DNA of 64,000 nt from positions 278,501 through 342,500 of the forward strand of contig JABMCL010001519.1 in the NCBI GenBank assembly GCA_018857735.1. The letters are read 5' to 3'. The notes under the pieces are model-generated. The model had not been told where the DNA came from and did no database searches. It worked only from the letters and a program-made list of their open reading frames with translations. The position numbers and the translations under genes are program-made. Of the stretch, positions 57,910-64,000 are shown piece by piece (position 1 is the first letter of the stretch; every line of letters starts with the position of its first letter). Source of the DNA: Alviniconcha marisindica. Lineage: Eukaryota; Mollusca; Gastropoda; Provannidae.

Positions 57910-59955
57910 ATGAACTCTAAGCAGCATACTCATGAGATTGTGTAACTTAAATTTTCTATATTTGTCTGTTACATTCAGACGCATTAATTTTGTCAGATGT
58001 GGAAGGATTCACAGTGTTACCATATTTTATTTCTTTTGTTTTCTTTTTGTTTTTAGTTAGTTTTTTGTGCATATGAACCTATGCACAAACCAAGGATACA
58101 CACAAATATGAAGTGAATGTGAACATTCTTGGATTTGGTTTCTTTGTTGACATTTCTCATCAACCATTTTTATTCAGACCCTAGTTTTTTACTTTGTGTT
58201 TAACTTTCTCTGTGCAGCTGGGATGTAAAACAGCTAATCTTTGAATTATTTTTGTCAGTCACTTGATACTTTGTCACAAAGTTGTTTTTGATCAAAGTTC
58301 AGATAATAACAACAAAAACAACAACAAAATGCATGCAAGTACTTGATTGTTGAGGCACTGTATAAATTTATGTCTGGAAGACCTTAAACAGCACAAGATC
58401 AGAAATCCATAAAGAAGAAAAAGCCTGCCTGTAATAGTGTATTCTCCTTTCCTAAAGAACCTGTTAGGTGCATCAGTCCCTTGCCGGAGCTGAATCACTT
58501 TTTTGGCCTCAAAAGTCAAAGGCAAACAGAAAGCAAAGGGGTAACATAAAAAACAAATCTGATCTTCTGGAGGACAATTAGCTATCGCCTTGGGCTGTTA
58601 AAATATTTTTGATAGGTAGGGTGCTGACAAGTTTCCATTATTATCTTGTTGGTTGGCTTTGTTAAGCTACCTGAGTAATTATTTCACTGGTGGTGACCAT
58701 CAGCACGTAGCAGTACTAGGATTATCAGCTTGACACTAATGAAGAAAAAACAGTAAGTGGTAACATCTGTCAGCAGGGAAGAATACCCTTAGAATACCCT
58801 CACTGAAGTGGTTTTAGTTCAAATGAAGGGAGAAATTTATTTAGAAGTTCTGAAAGAAAATGTTCTAAGTCGTTTGGTATGATAACATTGTTTTGTGAAA
58901 CGGTTGAATTTAGAAACTGTGAAAGTGTTCTGCAAAGAGAGGCAAATAATATGAAAACTCTGTCCTTGGCCTACATGGATCCAAGAAGGCTACTAAAAAA
59001 AAATTTAAAAATTAAAGAAGAAGAAATAAAACAAATTATAATAAAAATAAAAATAAAAAGGGCTGAATAGCTTCAGGCTTTGAAGTGATTCACTGTTTTC
59101 TTCATTCCAAACTTCTATACATGATCTGTTGCTGTGTGCAATGCAATGCTTTCTGAAAACTTTAATATATATTAGTGAGTATTGTACAGGTCACCATGTG
59201 TATTGTCAATGTTATTACTTGCTCTTTGTTGTAATGTAATTTCATTTCTAAAGTTATACTCACGCCTGTAACCCTTTCATTGTTCCATTTTTGTGTGGTT
59301 ATCCAGATTTTGTATGCTTCAGCTCGATCAAGCAGTTCAAGGCAATTCTTCTGAATGTTTCTCTCCGTTTTGTATAGTTGTAAAACGTTACTCTTCTTTC
59401 CTCTCTATGGCAGTATTTTGATCTTGATAACGTTACCATGATTACATGACATTTGTGTGCAATGTACTCTTTGTACCAAGCCCAACACTAATGAACAGAT
59501 TGAAAAGGAGGAATGGACGAAGGTCCATGGCCAGGGGCCTGTTCAATTGTTTATTTGCCTTGACAATGTTAATTTTATGGTTTTGGTTTTACACTCACAA
59601 TTTGGGGGGGGGGGGGGGTTACCGGTACTACAAAACCATCAAAGGGAGTAAGTAAGTTGGTGTTTTACGCCAAGTCAACCGGTACGGTTATATCAGGGTG
59701 GTCATCAAAGGGCCTTCTTCTTTTTTAATACCACAGAATCATGCCACGCATTTTTCTGCTCTTACTGACCAATAATTGTACATGTATTTATTTTAGCCCT
59801 CGTTTTGTGCAAATCCGTCCCGGGAGCAGTGCTGGTCACTGCTTTGTGTTTTAATTGCAATCAAATTATTTATCAGATTTACTGACAGTGTTTTTGCATG
59901 ATGCTGGAACATTAAAACAATATGATATGTACTTCTGTGTATGTTACTTCCAACC

Positions 59956-59999
<44 letters not shown>

Positions 60000-60647
60000 C
60001 AACAATTGGAGAAAAGTGGATTGGTACAATATGGTTATTGAGCCTTCCACGGACGGTAGGTGTTACCGTTTGCACTAATGCAAAATTAGGTAGAGTCAGT
60101 GCCAAGGTGTTGTTCAAGCAATTTTTCTCTGAGGCAGTTTTATGGAGTTCTGGTAACAGTACACCATGCTGCACAACAATTTCAAATTGTCAGTTTCAGC
60201 AAAGACTGAAAAATACAATAAACGTGCATTGTCTTTGTTCAGTATCAAACTGGCTTGTCGGTCAGCAGGACAGCTGTTGTTCTAGCTCAGGTGTCTAGAC
60301 CAGATGGGTTCCATAGTTAGCATAATTAGGTTACACTGGTGTTATGGACCAATGTTGAGTTTTAGTTGTAACATTATATAATATGGTTAGAAAATCGGGA
60401 CTAAACTCGGTGTTTATTGACGAGGTTGAGTAAAAGGCAGATTTACTGTTTTAATCATTATCAACCTGTACAATTATTGCACAGTCAGGGGATTCATAGC
60501 CTTTTGAAACTTGGGGGGGTATTCTTTCCTTATTTACAGCGCCTCATAGGCTGTGTGTAAAATCAACAGCGAAAAACAACAAAACTGTACTTTTAGCTTA
60601 AATTGACAGCATTTACGTCCACCTGCCACCGTAACCATGATTTAGTA
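57910..60647. other. Non-coding sequence downstream of the kinesin gene
   Basis: AT-rich, with an AAATAAAAATAAAAA stretch near 59,050, a G run at 59,605, the SINE fragment at 59.65 kb and a short AG array at 59,956-59,999. No gene seen on either strand. Confidence 0.55.
59650..59705 (-). repeat. SINE 3'-end fragment with (ACTT)n tail
   Basis: Reads GTAAGTAAGTTGGTG TTTTACG CCAAGTCAACC, then GGTACGGTTATATCAGGG. Similar fragments lie at 9,586-9,630 (-), 27,050-27,090 (-), 10,545-10,590 (+), 34,948-34,985 (+) and 36,098-36,150 (+). In plus orientation the module is CCTG(A)TATAACCGTACTGG, TTGAC, GGGCGTAAAACACCAAG and TTACTTACTT. This is parallel to, but distinct from, the end of the 25-kb SINE. 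Confidence 0.65.
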
Positions 60648-61115
60648 TGGATTGGTGGAGATGACGCCCCCCCCCCCCCCTCATTTTTGATGCAGCTTTG
60701 GACTTTCTCTTGAGGCTCGATCTTCTCTGGGGTGCAAAATAGATATCGCAATTCCAGTTTTATGGTTAGATCTGGCAGCCAAAAAATCGACTAGATCTAA
60801 TTACTGTTTTTTGCGACGATCACCTCTTCAGTTCTATAACTGAATTTGGCGCGGCCGCACTGGCGTGTTGTGTTCTGTTGCAACTGTCATTTAACAGCTT
60901 CAGTTTCGTTCCGTTTCGAAGCTGTTTCGATGGAATACAACACGTCAGTGAAGGAAGCAAGTACAAAAGTAATCGCTGCAAAAACGCCTAAATTTTACAA
61001 TTGATTATTTGGCTGTCAGATCGAAGCGTACTGTCACTTACCACTAACAAATTTATCAGTTGCATTTTGCGACCGAGTAGTAAAAATTAGAGGGCCATGA
61101 TCTCCAACTTTGCCG
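60648..61115. mobile_element. Fold-back/MITE-like element, copy 2
   Basis: Diverged second copy of the 7.05-kb element in the same orientation. The left end is GGTGGAGATGACGCC with poly-C and the right end is CATGATCTCCAACTTTGCC. Shared internal landmarks are TTAGATCTGGCAGCC, TGGCGTG, TTTCGTTCC and GCATTTTGCGACCGAG. The interior contains a unique GCGGCCGC. Confidence 0.7.
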
Positions 61116-61723
61116 AGAATTTTATCCACAACATACATACGTTTTCACTTACTGATTATTCAGTCATCTATTCTTAACTGTTTGTCGAATTTTGCTTTCC
61201 TTTAAATTTGCACCATCACGACCATGTCAGTAGATCTACTCCACTTCGAACTTTTATTGTTGGTCAAAACCTCCATCTCCGCAGAATTTATTTAACTTAA
61301 AAGTTCATCGATCTGCAAGTGTTCTTGATGATCAAAACAGGCAGAAATTACGAAATCAAAGGTGCAAACCCGTTTTTAAAACAAGCGACAGGAATACTTC
61401 GCAGTAGCCGAAGGAATGAATTAGTTGTTCAGAGTTGCGGCTCTTGTTTTCCAAGTGCACTCTCGTTGATTCAGTATGCAAATTAGAACAATAGAGCGTG
61501 GTCTCTCCCATGGGCAACAACTCTGGTTTTACCAAAGAAAACGAAGGCTGCAAAAGTATTTCCCCCCTGATTATAACTGTCTTCTGAGCTATCGACGCTG
61601 TTGCAGAGGAGATAACTCCTGTTTGTGAAAAAAGTGTAAGATCGTACTTGTTCCCTCCCTGTAGCAATTTTACACATTGCCTTACCTAATTATTTGTTGT
61701 TTTGTTTTGTTTTGTACTTTTAT

Positions 61724-62042
61724 CGTGAGCCAGTTTGGCCTAGCGGTAAGGCGTTAGGCTGGTAAGCAGAGGGACCTCAGTTCAAATCTGCTTTGGCTCT
61801 CCTTTCCTTAAAAAATTGTGGTCTCTGGACACTGTCTTGTGACTTTGTCCCTCACAATTAATGAAACATTAAAATGGCTCTCATCGCTGCCGACCTTAAT
61901 GCAGAAGTCATTCTGGTGGTGACAGTGTAGTGATAGGTATGACGGTCTCCCTCTCCCCCACCTCCATAACCCCTTCCCCCCTTCTCCCTGTCCCTAATAA
62001 GCCATACGGTTTCTGTGGATGTTAAGCAACATGTTTACTTAC
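61724..62042 (+). mobile_element. tRNA-derived SINE, copy 2, with 13-bp target-site duplication
   Basis: Same family as the element at 25.0 kb, with box A TGGCCTAGCGGT at 61,736 and a decayed box B near 61,780 (AGTTCAAATCT). The tRNA-like head closes an acceptor-like stem, GAGCCA with TGGCTC. The element ends in TTTACTTACTT. TTTGTACTTTTAT occurs at 61,711-61,723 and again at 62,043-62,055, immediately flanking the element, so this is a target-site duplication from retrotransposition. Confidence 0.92.
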
Positions 62043-62055
62043 TTTGTACTTTTAT

Positions 62056-64000
62056 TTGTTAAAAACCAAATGAGTAACCTGAAATGAGTTAAAAACTGCC
62101 CCCCTAAAAAAAAAAAAAATCAATAAAAGCAGTGTGTTTGAATGAATTTGTTTTTATTTGGTACATCATTACACAGTTAGAAAATGATACCAATTAAATT
62201 TGAATTATTTATCCACTTTGATCAATACTATACCCAGTAGTGACATTATTTTATATATAATCATTCCAGTCCAGACATGTGTTAGCTGCTTTTCTGTTGT
62301 TGTTGTGTAACTGTTCTGATTTTGTCAATCTGCTTTGTAAACAATGAACAAAAAAAAGGGAAAAACAAAGAAAGCAAACAGGACATATATGAAAAGAAAA
62401 GAAAGAAAAAGAAAAGAAAACAAAAACAAAAAAACTAAAACTAACATGTAAACAACTAAAAATAGCAAACAAACAACAACAGGAAACAATGTTTGTGCTT
62501 TGTTCTTTTATCTTGTTTAAAAAAAATATGCATGCATTAAAATAAAATAAAAATTAAAGAAAAAAGAAGCAGATCACATTTGTTTTTGCTTGCTTGTTGT
62601 TTTTAACTGTATTGTTAAACACCATACTTGTTAAAGTAACAGACACAGACACAAACGGTAACAGACACTAACTGCTGTTTTATCTTTGTCTGGTAGAGAG
62701 TGTTTGCAGTAACTGAACTGAGTGTACTGGTGCAAATGATTTGGTGCCAGTTCTGTAAAGCCCATATGCACTCCAGTCCATTTTTCAGAAGTTTCACCAA
62801 AATTGCAACTTTGGAAGAAAAGAAGGAAACTTTCCGAAACAGTTTCACATTGTACATTCATGTATGAGATCACAAGCATGGGGGAAATCAAACTTAAATG
62901 CAAAAAATCATGAATTGTTAAATGAAAACACATACTTGGCCAATGTATCTTGCATATATATATTATCGTAAAACAAATGCATGAAATAATAAATAAATAA
63001 ATAAACAAGAATATATAAGTGGTGCGACAAATGATTGAGAATAGTAGCAATAGCAAAACAATATATATTAATGAAAAATTAACATAAAGAAAAGAAAATC
63101 AGTCATCTTAAAAAGCAAGTTTTAAGCAAAAACAGACTTCGTAAGGGAGGGGAGAAAACAAGTACAATCTTACATTTCCTTCATTAACAGTAGTTATCTC
63201 CCCCATTGATCGCGGATGGTTCAGTCCGATTTAAATATTGAGGGGGGAAATACTATGGCTTCCTTCAATTTCTATAATATTTTCAGAGTTATCTCCGCTG
63301 AAAATCTTAGCAAGATAAATTTTCAGAGGGGAACTACTGTTACTGCCTTCATTTTCTTGAATGATTTTAGAGTTATCTCCATTGAAAGTCTTCGCGATTG
63401 CTCAAAGGTTAAGTCAACAAAAATAAATCCAAGGGACAGCACTCTGCCAGACTTAATAATGGTTGTTCGTGAACCGATACTAAAGACTTTAGCAACCGCG
63501 AAATATGAACTGCCATTCAATCACAAACAGTGAGGGAAAATAAACGAAAGAAAATGCATAAAAACATCAGCGGATTCCCTAGTTCCTCCTAGCTGACAGG
63601 AAACTATAATTATTTGATTCAACGAGAATATTAGAAGAAAAAAAACCGGAAGACTGAACCGGGTCAGTGTCGTGTGTGATGGCGATGGCAGGCCACGATC
63701 ATTTCACTCCGCTCACATGTTATTTAAGTAGTAATCTGACACTTGTAAAATAACGACTACGACTAGTGAAGTTCAAAATTAGCGAGTTCTCCAGTGGCAC
63801 CAAAAACTCGGCGCACAAGTTCGTGATGCTTTGCTGCGTGCTAACCGGCCTGTATTACTCCCTATCACACAACTGGGCCAGTAGAACAGGCTATGATAGG
63901 GACGTGTACAGATTAGATCTAACCATTTTCGCGACATTCTAAATCTAACCACTGCTTTTGTGAGTGACGTTGCAGAAGAAATGCTGAACAACTTGCAATG
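62056..64000. other. Non-coding sequence to the window end
   Basis: A-rich (AAAAGAAAAG tracts at 62,390-62,430 and ATAAATAAATAAATAAAC at 62,988), then the AGTTATCTCC units at 63.2 kb. The last 300 bp are more GC-rich and may lead into a feature beyond the window, but I see no exon that I can support. Confidence 0.5.
63180..63395 (+). repeat. ~86-bp tandem units with AGTTATCTCC
   Basis: Three partial units each contain AGTTATCTCC followed by C/G-A-T/C-TG and GGGGGAAATACT or GGGGAACTACTG, then CTTCATTTTCTT. A reverse-orientation relative lies at ~61,530-61,625 (GGAGATAACTCC on the plus strand). AGTTATCTCC-type sequence is a common dispersed repeat in mollusc genomes as far as I recall. Confidence 0.65.

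Noticed and set aside
61356..61677. Minus-strand protein gene of ~100 aa
   Set aside because: The frame overlaps the AGTTATCTCC repeat and has no recognisable motif.

Overview
The window is eukaryotic nuclear DNA from an animal. Small coding exons sit in long introns with canonical GT..AG ends, and the sequence is full of AG, TG/CA, poly-C and poly-G tracts, minisatellites and tRNA-derived SINEs. The protein content (an HPF1 with an N-terminal PAR-binding zinc finger, and a divergent kinesin) together with the very dense AG/AC arrays suggests a marine lophotrochozoan, most likely a mollusc. The phylum is an inference, not something read from a marker gene.

Layout. From 1 to about 31.9 kb I found no exon I can defend. 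This part holds microsatellites, at least five minisatellite arrays (1.76-2.07, 8.17-8.72, 15.70-16.35, 17.65-18.17 and 22.04-23.28 kb), dispersed repeats shared with other parts of the window, one tRNA-derived SINE at 25.0 kb, one tRNA-like element at 13.9-14.05 kb, one copy of a fold-back element at 7.05-7.49 kb, and a CpG-dense patch at 20.15-20.60 kb that could be a promoter or first exon. From 31,914 to 38,701 on the minus strand lies a complete seven-exon HPF1 gene (454 aa). From 39,032 to 57,213 on the plus strand lies a complete 24-exon kinesin-like gene (705 aa), with a polyadenylation signal at 57,891. Both reading frames close with consistent phase at every junction. From 57.9 to 64.0 kb is non-coding DNA with a SINE flanked by a 13-bp target-site duplication, the second fold-back element, and an AGTTATCTCC-containing repeat.

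The two genes are head to head: their start codons are 330 bp apart, so they probably share a bidirectional promoter. HPF1 is the cofactor that completes the PARP1/PARP2 active site for serine ADP-ribosylation. All the key residues I know (catalytic Asp-Glu, the Tyr-Arg PARP contact) are present. The kinesin keeps a P-loop but has lost the switch I serines and the switch II Glu, so it is predicted to be an impaired or non-motile ATPase. Nothing in the sequence shows that the two proteins work together.

The most unusual signal is the repeated birth of tandem arrays from exon edges. HPF1 intron 6 is largely about ten decayed copies of the last ~50 nt of exon 6 plus its 5' splice site, several with an intact donor. 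Kinesin exons 20 and 22 each have additional decayed copies, with donor, in the following intron. The acceptor of kinesin exon 5 is present three times at 26-bp spacing. Four cases in two adjacent genes suggest a recurrent process that makes decoy splice sites.
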